A stretch of DNA of 64,000 nt from Jiangella alkaliphila (GTDB lineage Bacteria > Actinomycetota > Actinomycetes > Jiangellales > Jiangellaceae), in contig NZ_LT629791.1 of the NCBI RefSeq assembly GCF_900105925.1, positions 3,507,278 to 3,571,277 on the forward strand, in the 5' to 3' direction. Every line of letters begins with the position of its first letter. Positions within the stretch are counted from its first letter, which is position 1. This document shows, one piece after another, positions 15,934 to 23,409 of this stretch. The notes under the pieces are model-generated. The model saw nothing but the letters and a program-made list of their open reading frames with translations. It had not been told where the DNA came from and ran no database searches. The position numbers and the translations under genes were made by a program.

Positions 15934-16614
15934 TCAGCCGGCTGCGAGGAGCTCCGCGTACTCGCTGACCAGCAGGTATCGCGCCGGTGCGTCTTCGTCG
16001 ACGGACGGGTAGCGCGGCGACGGGTCGAGGAAGAGGTTGTCGTCGACGTCGTCGTTCACCGCCGACACCTCGCCGGCGAGCACGGCGCCGCCGTCGGCCC
16101 AGAACCGGTGGTAGACGCCGGCCGGCACCTGCACGCTCTGCCCGGGCTCGACGTGCAGCGACTCGCCGGCCCGGACCGCCCGTTCGAGCCCGTCGACCAG
16201 CGTGATGATGTCGCCGTCGCCGGTCTCCGGGCGCAGCTCGACGACCAGTGCCGCGCCGCCGCGGTTGATGATGTCTTCGGCCTTGCGCCGGTGCAGGTGC
16301 ATCGGGGTCTCCTGGCCGTTCTGCGCGACCAGGAGTTTCTCCGCGTAGGTCTGCCCGGAGCCGGAGTCGCGCTCGGCCAGTGTCCCGTTGCGCAGTGTGC
16401 ACAGGACCAGTCCGACGCGGTCGAAGTCGCCGCGGCCGAAGTCGGTGACGTCCCAGCCCAGGCCGCGTTCCAGCGCCGGCCGGGCGGCCGGCGTCGGCGC
16501 GGCGGCCAGCCAGTCGGCCCGGGACCAGGCGGCGAAACCGGGCAACGGCATCGGGGCCGCAGCGGCCAGTTCGCGGGCACCGTCGATGACAGCGTCGATG
16601 CGCGACCTCTTCAC
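15934..16614 (-). CDS. D-lyxose/D-mannose-type sugar isomerase (cupin)
   Basis: 226 aa from a GTG start. The cupin core has QETPMHLHRRKAEDIINRGG, where the two His and the Glu form the metal site, and a later VPAGVYHRFWADGG supplies the third His. This arrangement and length fit the D-lyxose isomerase family, which interconverts aldose and ketose sugars with Mn(II). It may supply the alpha-glucoside and pentose metabolism of the region, but no sugar kinase lies next to it. Confidence 0.8.
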   Translation of the reverse strand: MKRSRIDAVIDGARELAAAAPMPLPGFAAWSRADWLAAAPTPAARPALERGLGWDVTDFGRGDFDRVGLVLCTLRNGTLAERDSGSGQTYAEKLLVAQNGQETPMHLHRRKAEDIINRGGAALVVELRPETGDGDIITLVDGLERAVRAGESLHVEPGQSVQVPAGVYHRFWADGGAVLAGEVSAVNDDVDDNLFLDPSPRYPSVDEDAPARYLLVSEYAELLAAG

Positions 16615-16744
16615 CGTCGGGAGTCTACGGGCGTCCGCGGCGGCCGCATGAGGGAACTCTCACGCGTCCTTCACGTCCGCTCTCAGCATCGTCCGTCAGG
16701 CTCTCGACGACGGGCTCGTGGGGGGCGGACAGGGAGGTCGTGTG

Positions 16745-17467
16745 GTGACGGGTGCCTGGACCCGGTCAGAGGTGGCCGGTGCGGGGTACCTCCGGCATGC
16801 CGTCCGCACCCGCTGGTTCACCGAGGACGACGACCTGCGCGCGGCCTTGCGCGAGGCGCTGCCGCGCCTGGAGCCGGGCGACACCGTCGTCCTCAGCGAG
16901 AAGGCCACCGTGTTCCTGACCGGGCGCGGAGTGCCGATCGACGAGTTGCGTCCGGGCCGGCTGGCGACCCTGCTGGCCCGATCAGTGCGGCCGCGGCCGG
17001 GATCGCGGGGGCTGTCGGTACCGGAGAAGATGCAGTACGTCGTCCGGACGACGGGTGGGACGCGCATCCTGGCCGCGGCGCTGGCCGGCGCGGTCACCCG
17101 GCCGCTGGGCCTGCGCGGGGTGTTCTACCGCGTGGCCGGGCCGGTGGCGCGCGACATCGACGGCGGGCGGCCGCCGTACGAGCACCTGGTGCTGCCGCCG
17201 CTCACCGCGGCCGCCGCGGCGCAGTTGTGCCGTGAGCTGGAGGCGTTCCTGGGCGCCGGCGTGGCGATCGTCGACCTCAACGACTACGGCGGCAGCATCC
17301 GCGCGGTCTCGCCGCTGTCGCTCCCGGCGGACGTGCTGTTCGCGGCGCTGTCCGGCAACCCGCTCGGGCAGCGGGCGGCCAGTACGCCGTTCGGCATCGT
17401 CCGGCCCTTGGGCTCAGGCCCGAGCCCGGGGACGGCGCAGCAGCCGGGTCGCGTCGCGCAGCACTGA
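16745..17467 (+). CDS. F420-0:gamma-glutamyl ligase-like (CofE-like) protein
   Basis: 240 aa. The GTG at 16745 is 7 bases after GGAGG (16733-16737); GTG 16742 is also possible. DTVVLSEKATVFLTGRG, SVPEKMQYVV and DLNDYGGSI resemble the CofE family, which adds glutamate to coenzyme F420-0 or similar acceptors. It is shorter and more divergent than true CofE, and no fbiA/B/C genes are nearby, so it is more likely a paralogue with another acceptor. Its 3' end overlaps the convergent MurJ-like gene by 54 bases. Confidence 0.72.
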   Translation: MTGAWTRSEVAGAGYLRHAVRTRWFTEDDDLRAALREALPRLEPGDTVVLSEKATVFLTGRGVPIDELRPGRLATLLARSVRPRPGSRGLSVPEKMQYVVRTTGGTRILAAALAGAVTRPLGLRGVFYRVAGPVARDIDGGRPPYEHLVLPPLTAAAAAQLCRELEAFLGAGVAIVDLNDYGGSIRAVSPLSLPADVLFAALSGNPLGQRAASTPFGIVRPLGSGPSPGTAQQPGRVAQH

Positions 17468-19018
17468 CGCCTCGGGTCCGCGCTGCAGCAGCGCGGCCGC
17501 CGCGAACACCGTCAGGCACACCGTGCCTACGGCCGCGACCTGCGCGATCGCGGGCAGGTCGCGGACCAGCCAGGCGACCCCCAGGGCCGCGCCGAGCGTG
17601 GCCGCCGCTGACGCCGTCGTGCGCCCCAGCAACCCCCACAGCGCGCCGACGGCGACCGCGTCGTGCCGGCGGCTGAGCAGCCAGGTGTTCCCGACCGCGG
17701 CCACGACCAGCGACAACGACGTCGACGCGGCCAGCCCGGGGATCCCGTAGGCGATGCCGAGCGTGAGGTCGCCCGCCACGTTCACCACCATCGCGACGAC
17801 GGCCACCGCGACCGGCCGGCGGGTGTCGTCGAGCGCATAGCTGGCGCGCACGATCACCTCGCGCCAGCCCAGCGCGAGCACCGCCGGCGCGTACCAGAGC
17901 AGCGCCGTCGCCGTCGTCGAGGCGTCGTCGGCGCTGAACTCGCCGCGCTGGAACACCGTCTCGACCACCGGCCCGGCCGCGACCGCCGTCCCGACGCAGA
18001 TCGGCACCAGCACGACGACGGTCGCGCTCAGGCCGCGGTCGACGAGGCGGCGCAGCTCCGCGGTGTCGTCGGCGGCCGTGCTCAGCGCCGGGTACAGCGC
18101 GACCAGCAGCGACGCGATCAGCACGGTGTCGGCGAGGCTCACGAGCCGCCACGCGTACGACAGCGACGAGATGACGCCGTCGCCGACGGTGGACCCGACG
18201 GCGCGGTCGACCAGCGTGTTGACGTTGCCGATCGCGCTGCCCAGCAGCAGCGGCGGGATCATCCGGACCATCGCGCGGAAGTCGGGGTCGTCCAGCCGCA
18301 GGCTCGGGCGCAGCCGCAGCCCGATCCGTCGCAGCGGCGGCAGTTGCACCAGCAGCCTGGCCGCCGAGCCCACGACGAACCCCCAGGCCAGCGCCGTCAC
18401 GCCGTACTCCGGGCCGAACACCGCGGCGGCGACGATCATCGCGAGGTTGAACGGGACGCCCTGGATCGCCGACCAGAAGAACGTCCGCCGCGACTGCGCG
18501 GCCGCGGCCAGCAGGTTCGTCCCGGCGATCAGCACCGTCGCGATCAGCACGATGCGGGTCAGCTGCTGCGCCGACTCCGCCTCGGCCGGGCCGAACCCCG
18601 GCGCCAGCACCGCGACGATCTCGGCCGCGAACAGCTGCATGACCAGCGTCGCGACGCCCAGCCCGACCACCGTCACCGAGATCGCCACCGACATCGTGGT
18701 GCGCGACCGTCGCCGGCTGCGGCGGGTGCCGTCCTCGGCCGCGTACTGGCGCGACAGCACCGGGACGGCGGCCTTGGACATCGCGCCGGCCAGCAGCCCC
18801 AGGGCGACGTTCATCAGCCCCAGCGCGACGAAGTAGCCGTCCAGCTCGCCGCCCGCGCCGAACACCGCGGCGATGACGACGTCGCGGGCCAGACCCATGA
18901 CCGTCGACACCGCGGTCAGGACCGTGATGAGGATGGCGGCGCCGGCGATGGAGAGGCGTCGTCGCCGACCGCGGGGTCTGACGTCAGTCCCCAGAGAGAC
19001 AGGTCGGCGTCGGTTCAT
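17414..19018 (-). CDS. MurJ/MVF-type polytopic flippase
   Basis: 534 aa with about 12-14 hydrophobic segments. The N-terminus STVMGLARDVVIAAVFGAGG matches the conserved first segments of MurJ/MVF proteins, which flip lipid-linked precursors (lipid II or polysaccharide units) across the membrane. No pseudokinase extension of the mycobacterial MviN type is present, and it is not near cell-division genes, so a dedicated exopolysaccharide or second flippase is plausible. A strong hairpin (19048-19084) lies just upstream of its start and belongs to the preceding gene. Confidence 0.85.
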   Translation of the reverse strand: MNRRRPVSLGTDVRPRGRRRRLSIAGAAILITVLTAVSTVMGLARDVVIAAVFGAGGELDGYFVALGLMNVALGLLAGAMSKAAVPVLSRQYAAEDGTRRSRRRSRTTMSVAISVTVVGLGVATLVMQLFAAEIVAVLAPGFGPAEAESAQQLTRIVLIATVLIAGTNLLAAAAQSRRTFFWSAIQGVPFNLAMIVAAAVFGPEYGVTALAWGFVVGSAARLLVQLPPLRRIGLRLRPSLRLDDPDFRAMVRMIPPLLLGSAIGNVNTLVDRAVGSTVGDGVISSLSYAWRLVSLADTVLIASLLVALYPALSTAADDTAELRRLVDRGLSATVVVLVPICVGTAVAAGPVVETVFQRGEFSADDASTTATALLWYAPAVLALGWREVIVRASYALDDTRRPVAVAVVAMVVNVAGDLTLGIAYGIPGLAASTSLSLVVAAVGNTWLLSRRHDAVAVGALWGLLGRTTASAAATLGAALGVAWLVRDLPAIAQVAAVGTVCLTVFAAAALLQRGPEASVLRDATRLLRRPRARA

Positions 19019-19047
19019 GATGGGGCGAATCTAGCGGGAGAAGATGA

Positions 19048-19084
19048 GACGGCGGGGGCGCCGCGGCGTGGCGTCCCCGCCGTC
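19048..19084 (-). terminator. Hairpin terminator after the secreted beta-propeller-like gene
   Basis: GACGGCGGGGGCGCC (19048-19062) pairs with GGCGTCCCCGCCGTC (19070-19084): 15 bp with one mismatch and a 7-base loop. It begins 7 bases after the stop of the minus-strand gene that ends at 19091. Confidence 0.7.
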
Positions 19085-19090
19085 AACTCG

Positions 19091-20053
19091 TCACTGCTCG
19101 AACTCGCCCGGCCCGTTGACCTGCCACGGGTCCTCGTCGGACTCGACGATGTCATTCACCGGGATGCGGTAGCTGAGCACCTCGGAGCTGTTGCGGCTGA
19201 TGCCCCACAGCGTCGAGTTCTGCCGCGCGTCGTCCCACGCGATGCCCTGACCCTGGATGCCCGGCAGCGTGATCGTCGCGACCCACTCCAGCTCGCCGCC
19301 GGCCTGCGGCAGCTGCATGACGTAGGCCTCCGGCAGGTCGTGGCCGGTCAGCCAGAGCCGTCCGTCCGGGCCCCACGAGCCGCCGCTGTTGCTCATGTCG
19401 TCGAAGCGGTCGAGGATCTCCTTCGGGATCGTCCACGACTCGACCACCTGGAAGTCGTCGTCCAGCTTCACGACCTGCGTGTTGTAGGTCTCGCCGTACG
19501 GGACGTCCTCGGTGCCGTTGCGCGGCCGGTCGTAGTTCGCGAACGTCGCCCACCAGGCGCCGTCGTGGCGGTCCAGCCAGGTCAGCGAGCCGCGGTAGAT
19601 GCCGAAGCTGTGCGTGCCGACGTGGCGCATGGTGCGGGTGTCGAAGACCTCGATGGAGCTCTCCATCGGGTACTCCGAGTAGTTCGAGTGCGCGGCGTAC
19701 AGGCGCCCGTTGTGGACGACGCCGCTGTCGAGGTGCTCGATCGGGCCGTCCTCGTCGCCGGCGAACTGCAGCAGCGGCTCGCCGCTTCGCCGGTCATGCT
19801 TGGTGATGGTGCGGTTGTTGACGGCGTAGAAGTACCGCCCGTCGACGGCCACGCCCTGGTTCGCGTCGAACGCGTCGTAGCGCGCGACCTCGGTACCCGG
19901 CAGCACCTGGTCGGCGCCGGACGCGGCCGTCTTGGGGGCGGTCGGTGCAGCGGGTGCGGCCGGTGCGGCCTGCGCGGACACCAGCAACGTTCCCAGCGCG
20001 GCGGCGGTCGTCGCGACGGCGAACGCGGTGGCGACCTTCCTGCGGCGGATCAT
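19091..20053 (-). CDS. Secreted protein of unknown function, beta-propeller-like
   Basis: 320 aa. A signal peptide (MIRRRKVATAF and a hydrophobic stretch to AQA) is followed by an alanine/proline-rich linker. The rest contains repeats of short strands such as DANQGVAVDGRYFYAVNNRTI, SGVVHNGRLYAAHSNYSEYP and SWGPDGRLWLTGHD, suggestive of a YncE- or NHL-like propeller. No catalytic residues are recognisable. Exported, single gene, with its own terminator; function unknown. Confidence 0.75.
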   Translation of the reverse strand: MIRRRKVATAFAVATTAAALGTLLVSAQAAPAAPAAPTAPKTAASGADQVLPGTEVARYDAFDANQGVAVDGRYFYAVNNRTITKHDRRSGEPLLQFAGDEDGPIEHLDSGVVHNGRLYAAHSNYSEYPMESSIEVFDTRTMRHVGTHSFGIYRGSLTWLDRHDGAWWATFANYDRPRNGTEDVPYGETYNTQVVKLDDDFQVVESWTIPKEILDRFDDMSNSGGSWGPDGRLWLTGHDLPEAYVMQLPQAGGELEWVATITLPGIQGQGIAWDDARQNSTLWGISRNSSEVLSYRIPVNDIVESDEDPWQVNGPGEFEQ

Positions 20054-20182
20054 GGGTCCTCCGGTGGCTCGATGGTGTGGCTCGGTGGTGGGGCGGGTGG
20101 TGGCACAGAAGCCTCGAACCCGCCCGGAGCCGGCGTGGGAACGCGCCCCGGCGGCCGGATGAAACGTCCATGAACGACGCGC

Positions 20183-21013
20183 TCAGGCGGGTTCCCAGCT
20201 GCGCTCCTGGCGCACCCACCGCCGCCCGCGCGCGGAGCCGTCCAGTACGGCCGCGGTGAATCCGTCCAGGTGGGCGAGGACGTCGTCGAACCGTTCGGGC
20301 AGCTCGTCGAGGCGCTGCCGGCGCCGCCAGAGCGCCCACCGCGGCTGTGCGAGCTCGGCGAAGCTGGCCGATCGCAGTGTGGCTCCATGAAGCTCTACCC
20401 CGCGATGACCGGCGACCGTCTCGACCGCGGACACCAGCTCCGCGCCGTCGTGGTCGTGGCGCAGCTTCTCCGCCACGACCATGCCGAGCGGGTAGCCGAG
20501 CAGGCGGATCGACCCGCCGAGCAGCCGGGGGAGCTCGACCATGCGCGGCCCGGGGTGGATCGGGTCGCCCAGGTTCACGTCGACGTGGAAGGGCAGCTTC
20601 GCCCGCTCGAGCACGCACGGCACGGACACCCGGACCCCGCCGTACTCGGCGTCGTCGCGGATCGTCGCGGCGGCCGCGGCGTCGCCGTCGAACAGCAGTC
20701 CGTCGTCGACGGTGACGGCGGCGATGCGCTGCACGGTGGCCAGCACGTCGTCGGGCGTGCCGCTCAGGCCGATGCCGGCGACGTCGATGTCGCGGGTCGG
20801 CCGGCGGGTGTCGAACGCGGCCAGCAGGACGCCGCCCTTGAGGACCAGCGATTCGGCGTACGGCGAGCGCGTCAGCCGGTCGAGGAAGCCCTCGAGCGCG
20901 TAGAGCTGGAGCAGTGCGCCGGTGTCGCTGCCGCCCGCCTTGGCCTGCCGGCGCAGCTCCAGGTAGGCGCGGCCGCCGACGGTGTCGCGGGTCGGGCGCC
21001 GGGGCTGGTTCAC
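20183..21013 (-). CDS. abiEii: AbiEii-family nucleotidyltransferase toxin
   Basis: 276 aa. SLVLKGGVLLAAFDTRRPTRDIDVAG carries the KGG...R.TRDID nucleotidyltransferase signature of AbiEii/AbiGii toxins; VDVNLGD supplies the third acidic residue and GMVVAEKLRHD the conserved Lys. Known members block growth by adding nucleotides to tRNA acceptor ends and can act as abortive phage defence. The GTG start overlaps the stop of the AbiEi gene (GTGA at 21010-21013), so the toxin is translated behind its antitoxin. Confidence 0.9.
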   Translation of the reverse strand: MNQPRRPTRDTVGGRAYLELRRQAKAGGSDTGALLQLYALEGFLDRLTRSPYAESLVLKGGVLLAAFDTRRPTRDIDVAGIGLSGTPDDVLATVQRIAAVTVDDGLLFDGDAAAAATIRDDAEYGGVRVSVPCVLERAKLPFHVDVNLGDPIHPGPRMVELPRLLGGSIRLLGYPLGMVVAEKLRHDHDGAELVSAVETVAGHRGVELHGATLRSASFAELAQPRWALWRRRQRLDELPERFDDVLAHLDGFTAAVLDGSARGRRWVRQERSWEPA

Positions 21014-21642
21014 AGCAGGACCTCCAGGGCGTGGCGGAGCGGCGCGACGGCGCCGGGGAAGTGGCCGGCGAGCTCCAGCAGCCGGGCCGGCCGCGAGCCG
21101 CGGCGGCCCGACCAGCGCCGGAGCGCCTCGTAGGCCTCGTCTGCGCCCACGACGTGCCGCAGCCGGAAGGTGTCGACGAGGGTCCGCTCAGCGCTGTACA
21201 GGCCGAGTCGCAGGTCGGTGTCGACGGTGAGGGACTCGCGGCCGAGCTCGAACGTCGCCGGCGCGAAGGCGTGCCAGCTGACCGGCCCGGAGGTGGCCGG
21301 GAAGCGGTGGCCGCGGGGCAGCGCCAGATGGGGAGCCGGCGGGATTGCGTCGCTGAGGCCGTGCTCGACCAGGGCGCTGGTCAGGCACAAGGTGGCGACG
21401 GGCACCCGGGCGGCGACCTCGGCGAGCGTCGGGTCGACGAGGGCGGCGTCGGCGCGGCGGTACAGGCCGCGGCCGAGCGCCTCGATGACGCCGGCGTCGC
21501 GGAGTCCGTACAGCGCCCGGTGATGCAGCCCTGCCGCGGTGGCCTCGCTGTAGGTGAAGGTGGCCGGCAACCGGCGCAGGGCTGCCAGGGCGCGCTCGGT
21601 GGCGTCGTGCCGACTCTCAGTCATGAAAGAAAGTGTAGACAT
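21010..21642 (-). CDS. abiEi: AbiEi-family antitoxin/transcriptional regulator
   Basis: 210 aa. An N-terminal winged helix (about 20-75, ATFTYSEATAAGLHHRALYGLRDAGVIEALGRGLYR) is followed by the AbiEi C-terminal domain. Family members bind inverted repeats in their own promoter and neutralise AbiEii. The start at 21642 has GGAGGA ahead of it; an alternative ATG at 21624 (MTESRH) is preceded by TACACT ending 8 bases upstream, consistent with a leaderless start. The RidA gene ends only 33 bases upstream, so read-through from the XRE-RidA promoter is possible. Confidence 0.88.
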   Translation of the reverse strand: MSTLSFMTESRHDATERALAALRRLPATFTYSEATAAGLHHRALYGLRDAGVIEALGRGLYRRADAALVDPTLAEVAARVPVATLCLTSALVEHGLSDAIPPAPHLALPRGHRFPATSGPVSWHAFAPATFELGRESLTVDTDLRLGLYSAERTLVDTFRLRHVVGADEAYEALRRWSGRRGSRPARLLELAGHFPGAVAPLRHALEVLL

Positions 21643-21675
21643 CGTTCCTCCGGGTGTCGACGTTTCCTCTCGCGG

Positions 21676-22062
21676 TCAGCCGACCGCGACGGCGTCGATC
21701 TCGAGGAGCCAGTCCTCGGAGTAGATGTCGGTGATGATGATCGTGAGCGCCGGTCGGTGGTCGCCGAGGACCTCCTGGCGGATGCGGCTGTTGGCCTCGC
21801 GGTAGCGCCGGTCGGACAGGTAGGTGGTGACCTTGGCGAGGTGCTCGGCGCCCATGCCGGCCTCGGCCAGGACGGTGAGCACGTGCCGCCAGGTGAGCCG
21901 GCACTGCTCCTCGAACTCCGGCGGCACCCGGCCGTCAGCGTCGGCCCAGGGGACCTGGCCGCTGACGTACACCGTGCGGCGGGCGCCGGTGATCAGCGTG
22001 CCGTGGGTGTAGTTGCCGCTCGCCGCGGGCAGGGCGGCGGGGTCGAGCCGTTCGATGGTCAT
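21676..22062 (-). CDS. RidA-family (YjgF) protein
   Basis: 128 aa, MTIERLDPAALPAASGNYTHG. It has the RidA fold signatures VYVSGQVPWADADG and KVTTYLSDRRY, and the family-size length. RidA proteins hydrolyse reactive enamines and imines formed by PLP enzymes; subfamilies associated with regulators may act on other substrates. The usual substrate-binding Arg is not evident in its place (EANSRIRQEVLGDHRPALTIIITD), so catalytic activity is uncertain. The ATG overlaps the stop of the XRE-cupin regulator (ATGA at 22059-22062), implying that the regulator and enzyme share a pathway. Confidence 0.85.
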   Translation of the reverse strand: MTIERLDPAALPAASGNYTHGTLITGARRTVYVSGQVPWADADGRVPPEFEEQCRLTWRHVLTVLAEAGMGAEHLAKVTTYLSDRRYREANSRIRQEVLGDHRPALTIIITDIYSEDWLLEIDAVAVG

Positions 22063-22631
22063 GCGGGCTCCTTCGCGACGTGCATGGCGGTGTAGTAGAC
22101 GCACTCGGCGGCGCCGGGATTGGCGAACTCGTGCACGGCGTCGCCCGCGTAGTAGAGGGCGTCGCCGGCGGCGAGCCGGTGCCTGACGCCGTCGACGGTG
22201 ACGGTGAGCTCGCCGGCCTCGACGGCGATGTACTCGCGCGAGCCGGCGGCGTGCGCGGCGAACGAGCCGAGCACCACGCCGGGCGGGATGGTCGTGCGGA
22301 TGAACTCGAACTCGACGCCGGGCAGCGTGGGGGAGAGGATGCGCCGCTGCCACCCGCCGGCGTCGGTGATCGTCCGCTGGTCGGCGGCCCGCCGGACGAT
22401 CACCCGCTCGGGCCGGTCCTCGCCGAGCAGCCGCGCGACGGTAACGCCCAGCGCCGTCGCCAGCCGGGCCAGCACGAGCACCGTGGGGATCTTGGCGCCG
22501 CGCTCGATGTCGGAGATCATGCTCCGGCTCACCCCGCTGGCGGCGGCCAGCGCCTCCAGGCTCAGCTCGCGCTGGTGCCGCTGCGCCTTGAGCCGGATGC
22601 GCAGTCGTTCCGGCAGATCGTCGTCCTCCAT
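22059..22631 (-). CDS. XRE-family regulator with C-terminal cupin
   Basis: 190 aa. The HTH lies at about 10-65 (LSLEALAAASGVSRSMISDIERG) and a cupin_2 domain at about 110-185. Such HTH-cupin regulators (PuuR/SutR-like) sense small metabolites and usually control adjacent catabolic genes, here the overlapping RidA. There is no ribosome site before ATG 22631, but a TATGCT hexamer ends 6 bases upstream, the same box as at lacI, which suggests a leaderless transcript. Confidence 0.9.
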   Translation of the reverse strand: MEDDDLPERLRIRLKAQRHQRELSLEALAAASGVSRSMISDIERGAKIPTVLVLARLATALGVTVARLLGEDRPERVIVRRAADQRTITDAGGWQRRILSPTLPGVEFEFIRTTIPPGVVLGSFAAHAAGSREYIAVEAGELTVTVDGVRHRLAAGDALYYAGDAVHEFANPGAAECVYYTAMHVAKEPA

Positions 22632-22670
22632 GGCGGAAGCATATCCGCTATCGCGTCTACTCGCTCTCGC

Positions 22671-22728
22671 CCATGATCATCAACCTTTCTGGTCGTCAGG
22701 GCAGCACAGAAGGTTGATGATCATGGAG
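22671..22728. repeat. Near-perfect palindrome, TTGATGATCATGG family
   Basis: CCATGATCATCAACC (22671-22685) continues to CTTTCTG (22691); the right arm CAGAAGGTTGATGATCATGG (22707-22726) pairs with all of it except one bulged T, giving a 20-bp stem and 15-base loop. The 15-base core TTGATGATCATGGAG (22714-22728) is identical to that at 11949-11963 in another intergenic region. It lies between a divergent XRE gene and a RidA gene. Confidence 0.75.
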
Positions 22729-22812
22729 CGGATGGCTGGGCGCGGATTGACATGGAACGGCATGCCACCGGAGGGTGAGCGAGGCCCGTCCACCCACCGA
22801 GGAGCGCCCGCG

Positions 22813-23205
22813 TTGATCGAGCACATCGAGCCCGACCCCGAGAACCCGCCGTCCGTGCCGCTGTCGTCGGCGGTCCGGGTGGGCCGGCTGCTGTTCGTGT
22901 CCGGCCAAGTGTCGACGGAGCCGGGCGTGGGCATCGTGGCGGACACGTTCGACGGCGAGTTCCACCGGACGATCCGCAACCTCGAGGAGATCCTCGCCGC
23001 CGCGGGAGCGACGCTCCGCGACGTCGTGCAGGTGCGGGCGTTCCTGCGCGACGAGGAGGCGCGGCCCCGTTTCAACGAGCTGTACGCGCAGACGTTCCAG
23101 CCGCCGTACCCGGCGCGCACGACCGTCGGCAACCACTTCTCGTTCATCCAGATCGAGATCGACTGCGTGGCCGTGCTGCCCGACGGAGTCGACCCCACGG
23201 TGTGA
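22813..23205 (+). CDS. RidA-family (YjgF) protein, second copy
   Basis: 130 aa from a TTG at 22813, preferred because GAGGAG (22799-22804) stands 8 bases upstream and the protein then begins MIEHIEPDPENPP, a normal RidA length; upstream ATGs would add a proline/arginine-rich leader. RLLFVSGQVSTEPG, DVVQVRAFLRDEE and FQPPYPARTTVGNHF are typical, including the Arg expected to bind the substrate carboxylate. It is divergent from the XRE-cupin gene that heads the other RidA operon, so the regulator could serve both. Confidence 0.85.
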   Translation: MIEHIEPDPENPPSVPLSSAVRVGRLLFVSGQVSTEPGVGIVADTFDGEFHRTIRNLEEILAAAGATLRDVVQVRAFLRDEEARPRFNELYAQTFQPPYPARTTVGNHFSFIQIEIDCVAVLPDGVDPTV

Positions 23206-23344
23206 CCCCGGGCGTCACAAAGCCGCATATGGATGAGAAAGGCTTCACGTCGCCGCTGGTGGCAGCGTCGATCGCCGGTATTCCGCGCGACGCCGGGCGT
23301 TCACCGAGTTTTCATCGATAACGCCCGCGTGGCGGCTTTATCGA

Positions 23345-23376
23345 TCTTTCGTGACATTTTCCCGCCATATAATGGT
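23345..23376 (+). promoter_or_regulatory. Candidate promoter of the Mrr-type nuclease gene
   Basis: In an unusually AT-rich stretch a perfect TATAAT stands at 23368-23373, 36 bases before the start codon. TCTTTCGTGACA (23345-23356) lies just upstream; the same 12 bases recur at 25140-25151, before the next gene. No good -35 box is at 16-18 bases, so activation by a factor at the TCTTTCGTGACA element is possible. Confidence 0.4.
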
Positions 23377-23409
23377 CCTTACCGTTCGGCGTCGAGTCTG
23401 GGGCGGATC

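Noticed and set aside
22747-22812. ATG 22725-22752 region as start of the second RidA protein
   Set aside because: It lies in the palindrome or gives a Pro/Arg/Gly-rich leader; TTG 22813 with GAGGAG gives the normal family length.
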